Positions 24,840-33,499 of a DNA stretch of 64,000 nucleotides are shown in pieces. The first letter of the stretch is position 1. Every line of letters starts with the position of its first letter. The notes under the pieces are model-generated. The model saw nothing but the letters and a program-made list of their open reading frames with translations. It was not told the DNA's origin and ran no database searches. The translations under genes and the position numbers were made by a program. Origin of the DNA: Clostridia bacterium (lineage in GTDB: Bacteria; Bacillota; Clostridia; UBA1381; UBA9506); assembly GCA_017399695.1 (NCBI GenBank), contig JAFQBK010000012.1:248001-312000 (forward strand). The letters run 5' to 3'.

Positions 24840-26249
24840 ATGCGCAGTATTTTATTTCCTGACCGCAGTTTTTGGAAAGATGTTTTTTTCCTGACTTTCC
24901 CTATCGCCATTCAGAATATGTCTGCCTCTTTGCTCGCCCTTTTAGATGTATCCATCATCAAATCGTTGGGCGACGAAACGGTAGGGGCGGTTTCGCTTGC
25001 AAATCAGTTCAGTTTCGTTACGAACAATATGACCTTTGGCATCACCAGCGGTGCCTCTATCTTTTTGGCACGCTATTTCGGCGAAAAAAATCCCGATAAG
25101 GTAAAAGAAACCTTCTCACTCTCTTTGTTTTTCAGCCTTTCCTTAAACCTTGTCGTATCGCTTGTTTGTATGCTTTTTCCCGGTTGCGCAATGACTGTTT
25201 TCACAGACAAAGCCGCGTTGATTTCCTTGGGCAGTGACTATTTAAGAATCGTTGGTTTCAGTTATGTTTTAATGGCAGCCAACACTTGTATGACGGCATT
25301 GTTCCGCTCCGCAAACAAGGCCCTTTATGTCTTGATTCCAACCTTTTTGTCCCTGTCTTTTAAAACGATCCTAAACTACATCTTCATTTACGGTGCCTTT
25401 GGAGTCGCCCCGCTTGGCATCCGCGGCGCAGCCCTCTCCACCTTAATAGCCCGAACGGTAGAGTTTCTTTTATATCTCATCCTGTATCATTACTGCGTCC
25501 CAAAAGATTACCGCCTTTCTTTTGTCAAGAGGGGAAGGCTCACGTTCGAAAAATGCAAAAACTTTTTGAGGAGCACCTATGCAGTCATCTTAAACGAAAG
25601 CCTCTGGGCCATCGGGCTCGGTCTGTTCAGCGTCATTTTCGGCAGAATGCAAGTCGAAGAAATCTCCGCCTTAAATATCGCCAAAACACTCGAGGAACTG
25701 TTTAACTCCCTGTTCTACGGCGTGGGAATCGGCGCAGTGGTTGTCATCGGCAGAAATATTGGCGCGCAGGATTTTGAAAAGGCAAAACTCAGCGCAAAAC
25801 GCTATATCGTCTTAGGCGCAGAAATCGGACTTTTGATTTTGGTCTTAATGGCAGGCTCAAGAAACATCATCGTCGATTCTTTCTTTAGCGGCTTATCTGT
25901 CAAAACGATGGAGATTGCCAAAATTTTAATCCTGGAATTTGCTCTTTTGATGCCGTTTCGTTCCACCGCAAGTGCAATCATTATGGGACTGATGCGCGCA
26001 GGCGGAACAACGCAAAAGGCAATGCTTTATGATACTCTCCCCATCTACCTTTATTCCCTGCCCGTCGGCATCCTGTTGGGTCTTGTCTTAAAGCTTCCGA
26101 TTGTGGTGGTACTACCCGCGATGTATGCAAAGCGCATCATCAAAGCCGTACTTTCACTTGTTACCGCTCTGCGCGGAAAATGGTATCAGAAAGAGCTGAT
26201 GAGAGAACAAATTAAACAACGAAACAATCAAAGCATCGGTGCTATATAA
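24840..26249 (+). CDS. MATE-family efflux transporter
   Basis: A 469-residue antiporter with about twelve membrane segments, starting RSILFPDRSFWKDVFFLTFP and having the first-half pattern GAVSLANQFSFVTNNMTFGI. A GTG at 24831 lies inside the AGGTGA ribosome binding site, so ATG 24840 (six bases of spacing) is preferred. It is divergent from an AraC-type regulator and followed by a strong terminator, so a locally regulated efflux unit is likely. The exported compound is unknown. Confidence 0.9.
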   Translation: MRSILFPDRSFWKDVFFLTFPIAIQNMSASLLALLDVSIIKSLGDETVGAVSLANQFSFVTNNMTFGITSGASIFLARYFGEKNPDKVKETFSLSLFFSLSLNLVVSLVCMLFPGCAMTVFTDKAALISLGSDYLRIVGFSYVLMAANTCMTALFRSANKALYVLIPTFLSLSFKTILNYIFIYGAFGVAPLGIRGAALSTLIARTVEFLLYLILYHYCVPKDYRLSFVKRGRLTFEKCKNFLRSTYAVILNESLWAIGLGLFSVIFGRMQVEEISALNIAKTLEELFNSLFYGVGIGAVVVIGRNIGAQDFEKAKLSAKRYIVLGAEIGLLILVLMAGSRNIIVDSFFSGLSVKTMEIAKILILEFALLMPFRSTASAIIMGLMRAGGTTQKAMLYDTLPIYLYSLPVGILLGLVLKLPIVVVLPAMYAKRIIKAVLSLVTALRGKWYQKELMREQIKQRNNQSIGAI

Positions 26250-26250
26250 A

Positions 26251-26280
26251 AAACTCCCTCAAGATTTGAGGGAGTTTTTG
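26251..26280 (+). terminator. Intrinsic terminator after the MATE gene
   Basis: AAACTCCCTCAA (26251-26262) pairs perfectly with TTGAGGGAGTTT (26266-26277), then T residues. Confidence 0.95.
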
Positions 26281-26292
26281 TTTGACGGGCGG

Positions 26293-26321
26293 TTGCGCAC
26301 AGACAAAATCTATGCTAAAAT
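26293..26321 (+). promoter_or_regulatory. Sigma-A promoter of mtaB
   Basis: TTGCGC (26293-26298), a 17-base spacer and TAAAAT (26316-26321), 35 bases before the ATG at 26357, which has AAAGGAG upstream. Confidence 0.7.
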
Positions 26322-26356
26322 AAACATAGTATGTTTCTTGGGAAAGGAGCCAAACT

Positions 26357-27670
26357 ATGGCAAAGACCGTTGCCGCCTATACCTTAGGCTGTAAAGTAAA
26401 TCAATATGAAACCGAAGCGGTTTTGGAGCAGTTTGCCTGTGCAGGCTTTTTGGTCGTGCCCGAAGGCTCCCCTGCCGATGTGTATATCATAAACACCTGT
26501 ACCGTAACCTCGTTGGGCGACCGTAAATCACGGCAGATGATTCGCCGCGCAAAGCACGAAAACCCCAACGCCGTCATCGTGGTCATGGGGTGTTATGCAC
26601 AAACCGCCGCCGATGAGGTAGCGGCACTCCCTGAGGTCGATTTGGTCATCGGCGCAGACAGTCGCTCGCAAATTTTTGCGTTGACGGAAGAATTTATCAA
26701 AAATAAAGAACGACAAATCGTCGTACACGATATTTCAAAGCTATCCGAATTTGAGGATTTGTCAATTACACACTACGAAAATCGTACCCGTGCCATTATG
26801 AAGGTGCAGGAGGGCTGCAATCAATTCTGCTCCTACTGCATCATCCCTTACGCGCGCGGTCGGATTCGGTCCCGCTCCATAGAAAGTGCCGTAAGGGAGG
26901 CTCGCCGTCTTGCTGAGAGTGGTTTTTCCGAGATAGTATTGGTAGGTATCCATCTTGCCTCTTATGGAAAAGATACCAAAAGTGCTGACCTTTTAGATTT
27001 GATTCAGGCGATAAGCGAAATCGACGGCATCCGCCGCATCCGTCTGGGCTCTTTAGAGCCGACGCTCTTTACAGAGGAATTTACCAAGGCTGCAGCCGCG
27101 ATCCCTAAGCTCTGCCATCATTTTCATTTGTCACTGCAAAGCGGCTGTGATGAGACCCTTGCCCGTATGAACCGAAAATATACCACGGCTGAATATAAAG
27201 AAGTGTTAGACCGCATCCGAACAGCGATGCCAGATAGTGCGATTGCTACGGATATTATGGTCGGTTTCCCACAGGAAACAGATGAAGAATTTGAAGCCAC
27301 CTGCCGTTTTGCTGAAGAAATCCGCCTTGCCGATGCACATATCTTTAAATATTCCATCCGCAAAGGCACCCGCGCAGCGAAGATGGACGGACAGATTTCG
27401 CCCCAGGTAAAAGATGCGCGCGCAAAAAAACTTTCTTCCATCACACGCCGGACGCAACAGGAATTTTTAGAACGCTTTATCGGTACCGAAGTCGAGGTTT
27501 TATTTGAACAGTACCATCAGAAGAAAAAGGGATTCTATGAAGGAAAGACCGGAAATTATATGACCGTCTGCGTTCCCGGTGATGACTCACTGGAGGGAAC
27601 CTTCTGCCGTGTTCGTCTTTTGGAAGAAAAAGGCGGCGTGCTCTATGGAGAAATTGTAGGAGAGGATTGA
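26357..27670 (+). CDS. mtaB: tRNA (N6-threonylcarbamoyladenosine-37) methylthiotransferase
   Basis: A 437-residue radical-SAM methylthiotransferase of the MtaB type, which turns t6A37 into ms2t6A in ANN-decoding tRNAs. The N-terminal domain binds one iron-sulfur cluster through Cys12 (LGCKVN), Cys48 (NTCTVTS) and Cys79 (MGCYAQ). The radical-SAM cluster uses Cys154, Cys158 and Cys161 (CNQFCSYC). A TRAM-like tail follows. The t6A it works on is made by TsaC and TsaD, both encoded at the right end of this window. It overlaps nothing and is followed after four bases by an unknown membrane-anchored protein. Confidence 0.94.
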   Translation: MAKTVAAYTLGCKVNQYETEAVLEQFACAGFLVVPEGSPADVYIINTCTVTSLGDRKSRQMIRRAKHENPNAVIVVMGCYAQTAADEVAALPEVDLVIGADSRSQIFALTEEFIKNKERQIVVHDISKLSEFEDLSITHYENRTRAIMKVQEGCNQFCSYCIIPYARGRIRSRSIESAVREARRLAESGFSEIVLVGIHLASYGKDTKSADLLDLIQAISEIDGIRRIRLGSLEPTLFTEEFTKAAAAIPKLCHHFHLSLQSGCDETLARMNRKYTTAEYKEVLDRIRTAMPDSAIATDIMVGFPQETDEEFEATCRFAEEIRLADAHIFKYSIRKGTRAAKMDGQISPQVKDARAKKLSSITRRTQQEFLERFIGTEVEVLFEQYHQKKKGFYEGKTGNYMTVCVPGDDSLEGTFCRVRLLEEKGGVLYGEIVGED

Positions 27671-27674
27671 GACT

Positions 27675-28937
27675 ATGGCTGATATCGTGCAAAAAAAGCC
27701 GCTTTGGAAGCGCCCCCTCGGTTATATAATATTGGGGGTTATTCTTCTTGTGTGTTTTGCCGCCATAGGCTTATTTCGCACATCTCCCCTTGCCGGCTCG
27801 AAAAAGCTTGACCTTGCCGGATACAGCTTTTTGCTCCCTAGCCAATGGGATGTCCGTCTGGAAAAGGAAGTAGCGGTCTTTTATGCTGATGACGAAAGCG
27901 GTGCTCCCGTCGGGATGGCGCGGCTGGTAAATCAAGAACTTTCAACGTCGGAGTTTGGAAAAATATTTTCCTTTGAAACCGTGGCAAGTGAAGAACAAAC
28001 TCTTAGCAGCTACCCTGCCTCTCTTTTTATGCAACGCTATGATGAGGATGACAGCGCAAAGATTCTCTATGTTTTTTCTGAACTTCCCAACCCTGCACCC
28101 TATTATGTTGCCGTTTATTTTGAAGAAAGCAGTGTCAGTCAAGAGCAAAGAGAGCGCATCTTAAAAAGCTTTGATGTCCCCGATGTCGGCAGTCGTCCAC
28201 CGGCGAAAAATATTCCTGCCCCACCGGAGGAGACCGCACAAAAAGATTCCTTTTATACGGTGGAGAAAAACGGAGAAATTGCGGTATTCTATCCCGAACG
28301 GCTGGAAACTGCCATAACGCAAATTCAAGCAGGCCAGCCGACCTCACTTCGAATGCTTTCCTATCACATCGAGGGAAACACATGGATTTTAGAAGACTGG
28401 AAACACGTTGATTTTGACGGAGATAAAACAAGGCTCTATCGCTACTATCAGATGCAGGACGGCTTGTATGGTTATAATAATAACCCTGCTGAGCTTACGG
28501 ATATTAAGCTCACCAAAGATGAAGAAGCAAAAACGGTTTTGTTTACTGCTACAGATGCAAAAAAAGGAAAGCTTACCGAACCGATTGTAAGCTATCCTAT
28601 GGATTCACTAAAAGAAAATGCCGGTGGTTCTTTTAGCGGCATTTCATCCTCGGAGGATGTGGCAGGAAACGTTGTGTTTTCCTCCTCGGTCACCATCCAT
28701 TCGGGACAAAAGGTCACCCATCCGCGCACAGGGGAAAAGGTCGTTGTTGACCCGTACGCCAAACGGTACGGATACGCACAGTTTCTGGATAAACCTATCA
28801 GCTGTAAAATTTATCGAACAAAAACCGGCTACCGCGCTGTTGCATCCTGCGGCGGAACGGTACTACTCGAGCAATATTTAAGAACGGAACGGGATAAGGA
28901 TTACGCCATTAGCGTTATTAAAGCTTATGGAGGTTAA
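27675..28937 (+). CDS. Membrane-anchored protein of unknown function
   Basis: I do not recognise this 420-residue protein. It has a short basic N-terminus, one membrane helix (about 13-34, GYIILGVILLVCFAAIGLF) and a large outside part. The first outside segment (about 45-165) looks like a beta-rich PsbP/DUF4367-type fold (YSFLLPSQWDV). A Pro/Ala-rich linker (about 175-190, RPPAKNIPAPPEET) leads to a second beta-rich part. The end has a run with YRAVASCGGTVLLEQYL. There is no lipobox. It starts four bases after mtaB and so is co-transcribed, but a functional link to tRNA modification is not evident. Confidence 0.75.
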   Translation: MADIVQKKPLWKRPLGYIILGVILLVCFAAIGLFRTSPLAGSKKLDLAGYSFLLPSQWDVRLEKEVAVFYADDESGAPVGMARLVNQELSTSEFGKIFSFETVASEEQTLSSYPASLFMQRYDEDDSAKILYVFSELPNPAPYYVAVYFEESSVSQEQRERILKSFDVPDVGSRPPAKNIPAPPEETAQKDSFYTVEKNGEIAVFYPERLETAITQIQAGQPTSLRMLSYHIEGNTWILEDWKHVDFDGDKTRLYRYYQMQDGLYGYNNNPAELTDIKLTKDEEAKTVLFTATDAKKGKLTEPIVSYPMDSLKENAGGSFSGISSSEDVAGNVVFSSSVTIHSGQKVTHPRTGEKVVVDPYAKRYGYAQFLDKPISCKIYRTKTGYRAVASCGGTVLLEQYLRTERDKDYAISVIKAYGG

Positions 28938-28967
28938 AAAAGAGGGTCTATATAGACCCTCTTTTTT
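28936..28967. terminator. Perfect palindromic bidirectional terminator
   Basis: AAAAAAGAGGGTCTA continues directly into its own inverse TAGACCCTCTTTTTT across TA. It ends the plus-strand mtaB operon and, on the minus strand, the whole phage-derived cluster (holin stop at 28966), so it is the right-hand functional border of that cluster. Confidence 0.95.
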
Positions 28968-29373
28968 ATATTTCCTGCTCTTCTCCCTGTTCTTTTAAGC
29001 AGTCCAACACCTGTATCAATTTGCTCGGCAGCGGCACACCGATATTCCCCGCATTTTCCAAAATGGAAATGCCCTCATTGGCAATATAAAAACCAATCAC
29101 AAAAGAACGAATCTCAGGTGCTCCTACCGTTTGTCCGACGAGATGTGCCACAGCGATAACAGCTAATATCATCACCTTTTTTAATAGCCCGTGAAACCCG
29201 ACACGGCTGGACACGGTCTTTTTTAATACCGCAGACCAAACACCGCTTAAGTAATCTAACAGCATCAATATCAAAAGCACCGAAAGCACGGTGTCAAGCC
29301 CACCGAACAAAGCCGTCAGCATTGCGCAAATTGCACCTCCTGCCATTTTTACCCATATCATCAGCGTATCCAT
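28966..29373 (-). CDS. Phage holin family protein
   Basis: A 135-residue protein with three hydrophobic segments, including LFGGLDTVLSVLLILMLLDYLSGVWSAVLKK, the pattern of the toxin-secretion/phage-lysis holin family, and a charged tail (KLIQVLDCLKEQGEEQEI). It should open the membrane so that the amidase encoded just upstream reaches the wall. It is the last gene of the phage-derived cluster. An intact lysis pair fits a particle that is released by lysis. Confidence 0.9.
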   Translation of the reverse strand: MDTLMIWVKMAGGAICAMLTALFGGLDTVLSVLLILMLLDYLSGVWSAVLKKTVSSRVGFHGLLKKVMILAVIAVAHLVGQTVGAPEIRSFVIGFYIANEGISILENAGNIGVPLPSKLIQVLDCLKEQGEEQEI

Positions 29374-29384
29374 CTCTTTACTCC

Positions 29385-30095
29385 TTATGCATTTCTTTCT
29401 CTAATATACTGAAGAGTTTTGCGCGCCAGCCAATAGAGTCTCCCGTTTGGGTTTTTGCGCATTTCCTCTTCCATACCCTCGGAGTCAGTCACTAAGCCTC
29501 GGTGCGCATATTCCCATACAATATCGTGGATTTCAGATAACTCTTCCGTTTTTTTCGGCTTTACTCCTGTCATTCCCTCGAAAATTGCATCGGCAAATTT
29601 CTCCGGCTCTGTCTTTAACAGCCAGGCATCATTTTCATCATCAATGAAAGCCGTTTCCACCAAAAATGCATCACATTTGGTCAGGCGCAGAACGCCCAAA
29701 TCCGGGCGTTTCTTTACCCCTCGGGAGACGAGACCAAGATTTTTAACCAGCGCATTTTGCACCTTGTTTGCCATCTCTGACGCGCCCCCCAGCTTTGAAT
29801 ACACCAGAGTCTCTGCCCCTTTTCCTCCGCCGGCATTACAATGAATGGAGACAAACAAATCTGCACCCCACTCATTTGCCATTTTTGCCCGCAGGTTGAT
29901 GCTTTCTCTCGATGTCTTTCCTACATTGTCCTCCAGTTTCTCGCGACTCATTTTGACCGTATGACCCGCATCTTTCAAAAGAGCACACAAACGGGAAGCA
30001 ATCGCAAAGCTCACCATTTCTTCCCTGAGGCCAAACCCGCTTGCGCCTGTGCCCAAGCCGGAATAGTTATGTCCCGCATCAAGAAATATTTTCAT
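29385..30095 (-). CDS. N-acetylmuramoyl-L-alanine amidase (endolysin)
   Basis: A 236-residue amidase-3 family zinc enzyme cutting the bond between MurNAc and L-Ala. Zinc ligands His9 (DAGHN), Glu25 (LREEM) and His85 (SIHCNAGGG) and catalytic Glu147 (VETAF) are all present. The last 60 residues (IHDIVWEYAHRGLVTDSEG and LYWLARKTLQYI) look like a small wall-binding or linker domain. It has no signal peptide, so it depends on the adjacent holin. Its start overlaps the XkdX-like gene by 17 bases. Confidence 0.93.
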   Translation of the reverse strand: MKIFLDAGHNYSGLGTGASGFGLREEMVSFAIASRLCALLKDAGHTVKMSREKLEDNVGKTSRESINLRAKMANEWGADLFVSIHCNAGGGKGAETLVYSKLGGASEMANKVQNALVKNLGLVSRGVKKRPDLGVLRLTKCDAFLVETAFIDDENDAWLLKTEPEKFADAIFEGMTGVKPKKTEELSEIHDIVWEYAHRGLVTDSEGMEEEMRKNPNGRLYWLARKTLQYIRERNA

Positions 30096-30276
30096 TTTCC
30101 GTCTCCTCTTTCTCCTCCGGCTCGATGGCGGTCAAGCCGTCGATGACCGCCAAATCCTCGACGGTCAGCACCTCTTTTTCAAACCAGCCGAGAGCGTAGC
30201 GATTGACCTTGTACGCCGCTTCATTTTTCGCCATTTCCTTTAAGGTTTTCATTACAAAAGCTTTTAAGTCAAACAT
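30079..30276 (-). CDS. Small XkdX-like tail-region protein
   Basis: A 65-residue protein (FDLKAFVMKTLKEMAKNEAAYKVNRYALGWFEKEVLTVEDL) located between the BppU-like and amidase genes, overlapping both. The position, size and the pattern of a short basic/aromatic middle and acidic end resemble XkdX-type small proteins of PBSX-like prophages. A function is not known. Confidence 0.6.
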   Translation of the reverse strand: MFDLKAFVMKTLKEMAKNEAAYKVNRYALGWFEKEVLTVEDLAVIDGLTAIEPEEKEETENENIS

Positions 30277-31685
30277 CAGATTGTACCTCCCATCGCAATC
30301 ATTGCATTTTTCAGTTCTTCATACGCGCTTTTAATATTTCGATGATACCGCATCCCTACAGGCGAATTTTCATTGGTTTTTACCGTCATATTCCCATTTG
30401 CTGAAAGCGCAAGCAAGAGTTTTCCCGCATCGGTATCGGTAATGTCAATTGTCTTTGGATGCCCTGTTTTAAAATACATCGTGAACGGAACGTCGCTTCC
30501 TACATTGTAATTTGTGACCCAATTCTTAAATGCTGCTACTCTCTCACCCTCTGTCGAACTTGATGTTACACCAAGTACATCATTGGAAATTTTACACAAA
30601 ATATGTCCTATATAACCACCAGCATACCCGAGCGCAATATCCGCCGGATATCCGTATGCATCAATTCCTGTCATTAGTTGCAGCGAACAAACCGCGCAGC
30701 GTGCAACGTTATAGCCGCCAGTCGTGCCATACGCCGAAAGCGCCCCATTTTCATTCGTTGGAGCAAGTCTTATTTCAGTATCTGATTGCCCCATCGTCCC
30801 TGCAGAGATATGTCGCATATCGCTCGTTATCTTTAGTTTGACAATGTTTTGAACCAGCTTAACTTTGCCGTCCTCCACCCTGATCTCATCTCTTGCCAGC
30901 CACTCGCCCGTTTCGGGATGACGGATGCCGTATAAGGGTGCGTCTAGCGGAATTTCAATCGTTGTTTCGCCACTCTCTCCATCCGTCACCATTACGGTCA
31001 CCGAACCGCTTTCACCGACACCCGCAATCGTTGCCGGATTCTCAATACTTTTCTCCGTTACCCCCGCGGGCAAGGTTTCTGTACAAGCACCGTAAATGCT
31101 CAAAGCAAGGGGCGTATCCTTTACTGCATCTGCAACCACAAGTTCGGTATCACTTTCAGTTTCATCGATAAGCGCAGGAGCATATAAGGAGTTAAAAGTC
31201 GCACGCTCTTTTTCAAAAAGCTCTGCGTGTGCGCCCGCATCTGTTTTGTGTGCAGAAACTGCCGCCTGCGCCAATAGACTCTGCGCCGAAAGTTTTGCTA
31301 AAATCGGCTCATTGTTAGAAGATGCTAAGCCTTTTTCTCCAAAGCCCTCACGGACGGAGGCGAAAATGACGCAGATGGTTACAAAAGTGCCGTCCGTTTT
31401 CGAAAGCGCAACCTCAAGCTCTAAGCTACCACCCACGCTATAGGCATTATCCGCCGCAACCCAGTAACACTCCTCGCCGCGAATCACGCCCGAATCAATC
31501 ACAACCGCACCGTCTGCGCGTTTTGCCTTGACACTAAGTGCACATCCCTCGGTCGAAATTTTCTCTTTCCCATTATAAAAAGAGAAATCCAAACGGTACC
31601 CACGCGCGTCGCCCGCAGTAAATACGATATTGCTATAAAGCTCTCGTTCGCCCGTAACATCAATTTTCAATGTGTATCGTATCAT
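30276..31685 (-). CDS. Baseplate protein with BppU-like N-terminal domain
   Basis: A 469-residue structural protein. The first 115 residues match the N-terminal beta domain of BppU-type baseplate upper proteins (AGDARGYRLDFSFYNGKE, VKAKRADGAVVIDSG, GSLELEVALSKTDG). A helical linker follows (LAKLSAQSLLAQAAVSAHKT), then a less recognised C-terminal part that could contact the host surface. It probably sits at the tail tip and helps choose the recipient or prey cell. It abuts the 31696 gene. Confidence 0.75.
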   Translation of the reverse strand: MIRYTLKIDVTGERELYSNIVFTAGDARGYRLDFSFYNGKEKISTEGCALSVKAKRADGAVVIDSGVIRGEECYWVAADNAYSVGGSLELEVALSKTDGTFVTICVIFASVREGFGEKGLASSNNEPILAKLSAQSLLAQAAVSAHKTDAGAHAELFEKERATFNSLYAPALIDETESDTELVVADAVKDTPLALSIYGACTETLPAGVTEKSIENPATIAGVGESGSVTVMVTDGESGETTIEIPLDAPLYGIRHPETGEWLARDEIRVEDGKVKLVQNIVKLKITSDMRHISAGTMGQSDTEIRLAPTNENGALSAYGTTGGYNVARCAVCSLQLMTGIDAYGYPADIALGYAGGYIGHILCKISNDVLGVTSSSTEGERVAAFKNWVTNYNVGSDVPFTMYFKTGHPKTIDITDTDAGKLLLALSANGNMTVKTNENSPVGMRYHRNIKSAYEELKNAMIAMGGTI

Positions 31686-31695
31686 ATCTTCCCTC

Positions 31696-32559
31696 CTAGC
31701 AAATGACTAACTGAAACGGAAATCGTTCCGGCAGATAGTCTTTCATGATGTTCCAGGAAAGATGTCCGATGAGTTGTGTTCCGTTTTGGGTAAAGGTGAG
31801 CTTTGCCCAATACGAATGATAGTCTCCGCCGATGCTTAAGCAATCGATATTTGCCTCATAGAACGCACGATAGCCCACATTATAGGTGCAGAAATAACTG
31901 CCGTCTTCCAGGGAGTAAACACCTATATGACCGTACCGTTCCTGAAGCGGACCGTTCACGCTGAACACACGGCTGTAATTGTTGTTTCCCAGTTCAATCG
32001 TAAACTCCCTTTCGCCGCTGGTCTCCTCTTCTCCCACACGAAAGTCGTAATCGAGTACCAGCGTTCTTCCGACGTTGCTTTGATACCCAGGTACCTTTCC
32101 CGTCGCATAAACGCGCTTATCAACAACTGTACCGTCTGCTTCAATTTCTGCCAAAAGGACAAAATCTCCCGTCGGCGCACTCGTGGTGCAGGCAGGATAC
32201 GAACTGTTCTGCTCATTTAAGTCCTGCTTTAAGTACACATAATTCTTTTCACCAGCCACATACGAAAGCAGTTCCGCCTCCGTGATGCGGATTCTGCTGC
32301 CATCAGCAAAAAACGCGCCGCCCGGTGCGATGGCAATAATGCCCTCCTCCTGCTTGGTAACACGCAGTGTTTCCACCGTCTCCGGCACGACACCGCCCGT
32401 ATAAAGCGTATTGACAATGCCGTTTAGTGCGCTCGCGTTATATGCAATGCCGTCAGAAAACACATCCTCGACCCCGCTGCTTACAAGACTCTTTACAAGA
32501 CTGTTTAAGTCCTCTGCCCCGTAAACGCCATTATCGCAAAAGCTATATTCGTAACTCAT
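31696..32559 (-). CDS. Tail/baseplate protein of unknown fold
   Basis: A 287-residue protein in the tail-tip region. Its first part (DLNSLVKSLVSSGVEDVF, then LNGIVNTLYTGGVVP) and a middle beta-rich stretch (GIIAIAPGGAFFADGSRIRITEAE) resemble proteins located after the Tal gene in clostridial siphophages. The C-terminal half is likely a beta-sandwich. The name is given by position only. It overlaps the start of the tail-tip gene by 17 bases. Confidence 0.55.
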   Translation of the reverse strand: MSYEYSFCDNGVYGAEDLNSLVKSLVSSGVEDVFSDGIAYNASALNGIVNTLYTGGVVPETVETLRVTKQEEGIIAIAPGGAFFADGSRIRITEAELLSYVAGEKNYVYLKQDLNEQNSSYPACTTSAPTGDFVLLAEIEADGTVVDKRVYATGKVPGYQSNVGRTLVLDYDFRVGEEETSGEREFTIELGNNNYSRVFSVNGPLQERYGHIGVYSLEDGSYFCTYNVGYRAFYEANIDCLSIGGDYHSYWAKLTFTQNGTQLIGHLSWNIMKDYLPERFPFQLVIC

Positions 32560-33499
32560 CTTCTACCTCCTCCATCATTGGTTGTTCGCCGCATAAGCCT
32601 TCCTCATACCATAAATGAATCCCTATAATCCTCATTTTCGCTGTTTCTAATAAGGCACCTTTGGCAATCTTTACCGTTACCACATCACCCAATTCATAGT
32701 CGCTTCGATACTGAAGTCCGCTCATTTTCGCCGTTAGTCCGACGCCTTTTTCGCTTTTTGAAAGCTCGGAAAGCGCCTCCTCATCCGTTTGAGCGTTAAG
32801 TATCGATTCCCAGCGATAAATCCCCGTCTTTTCCCCATTATCGACGAACCTCCACTCCGATTCTCCGTTTACTTTCTCCTCAAACCAGCCGGAATTAGAT
32901 AAGTCCAAGAAATCAAAGCTCGCACTTGTATCATAGGCGTTATGTTCATCCTCGGATACCGTAAGCAAGCGCTCTTTTCCTTTTTTGGTTTGGTATCTCC
33001 AGCATTTGCCCAAGACATCAAATATCAAATCATGTCCCAAATGAACGCCCGATAGTGCATTCGTCAAAACCTCGGAAAGCGGCTTGTAGATATCCTGTGA
33101 AATCGTAATTTCCTCCGCTATCTCACCAGACTCTTCACACACGAAATTTTCCACATCAGAAAACGCTGTCTGCACCCAGCCTCTGGCAAGCTCTTCTGCC
33201 TTGCCCGTACAGCTTTCAAAGGGGGCAACGAGCCGCTTTTGAAGTAGCCAGTTGACTGTGCGCCCAAAGACCGCAAAATTTTTACCGGCGCAAAATCCGG
33301 TAATCAGCGCTTGGCGCTCGCCCTGCACCACAACCAAATAGGGTTCACTGGTAAGCAAGGCTACCACATCAGAATCATAAGAAAAATAAGCTTCAAACTG
33401 CCCGATGCCGTTATAGTACATCTGCCAGTTGACGCTTTCCGCCAAAGGCTCAATATGCCTTAAGTTGAACTCATAATCATAAAATCTCAAATCCTCCAT
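32543..33499 (-). CDS. Tail-tip protein, Gp37-like (siphovirus tail-associated)
   Basis: A 318-residue protein. The N-terminus (MEDLRFYDYEFNLRHIEPLAESVNW) and the sequence KPLSEVLTNALS with a later YELGDVVTVKI match tail-tip (Tal/gp37-like) proteins that form the baseplate hub of siphophages. ATG 33499 overlaps the TGA of the distal tail gene, with AGAGGCGG upstream; the longer frame to 33538 is not used. No peptidase or glycosidase domain is visible at the C-terminus, so it is a short hub form. Confidence 0.75.
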   Translation of the reverse strand: MEDLRFYDYEFNLRHIEPLAESVNWQMYYNGIGQFEAYFSYDSDVVALLTSEPYLVVVQGERQALITGFCAGKNFAVFGRTVNWLLQKRLVAPFESCTGKAEELARGWVQTAFSDVENFVCEESGEIAEEITISQDIYKPLSEVLTNALSGVHLGHDLIFDVLGKCWRYQTKKGKERLLTVSEDEHNAYDTSASFDFLDLSNSGWFEEKVNGESEWRFVDNGEKTGIYRWESILNAQTDEEALSELSKSEKGVGLTAKMSGLQYRSDYELGDVVTVKIAKGALLETAKMRIIGIHLWYEEGLCGEQPMMEEVEDELRI

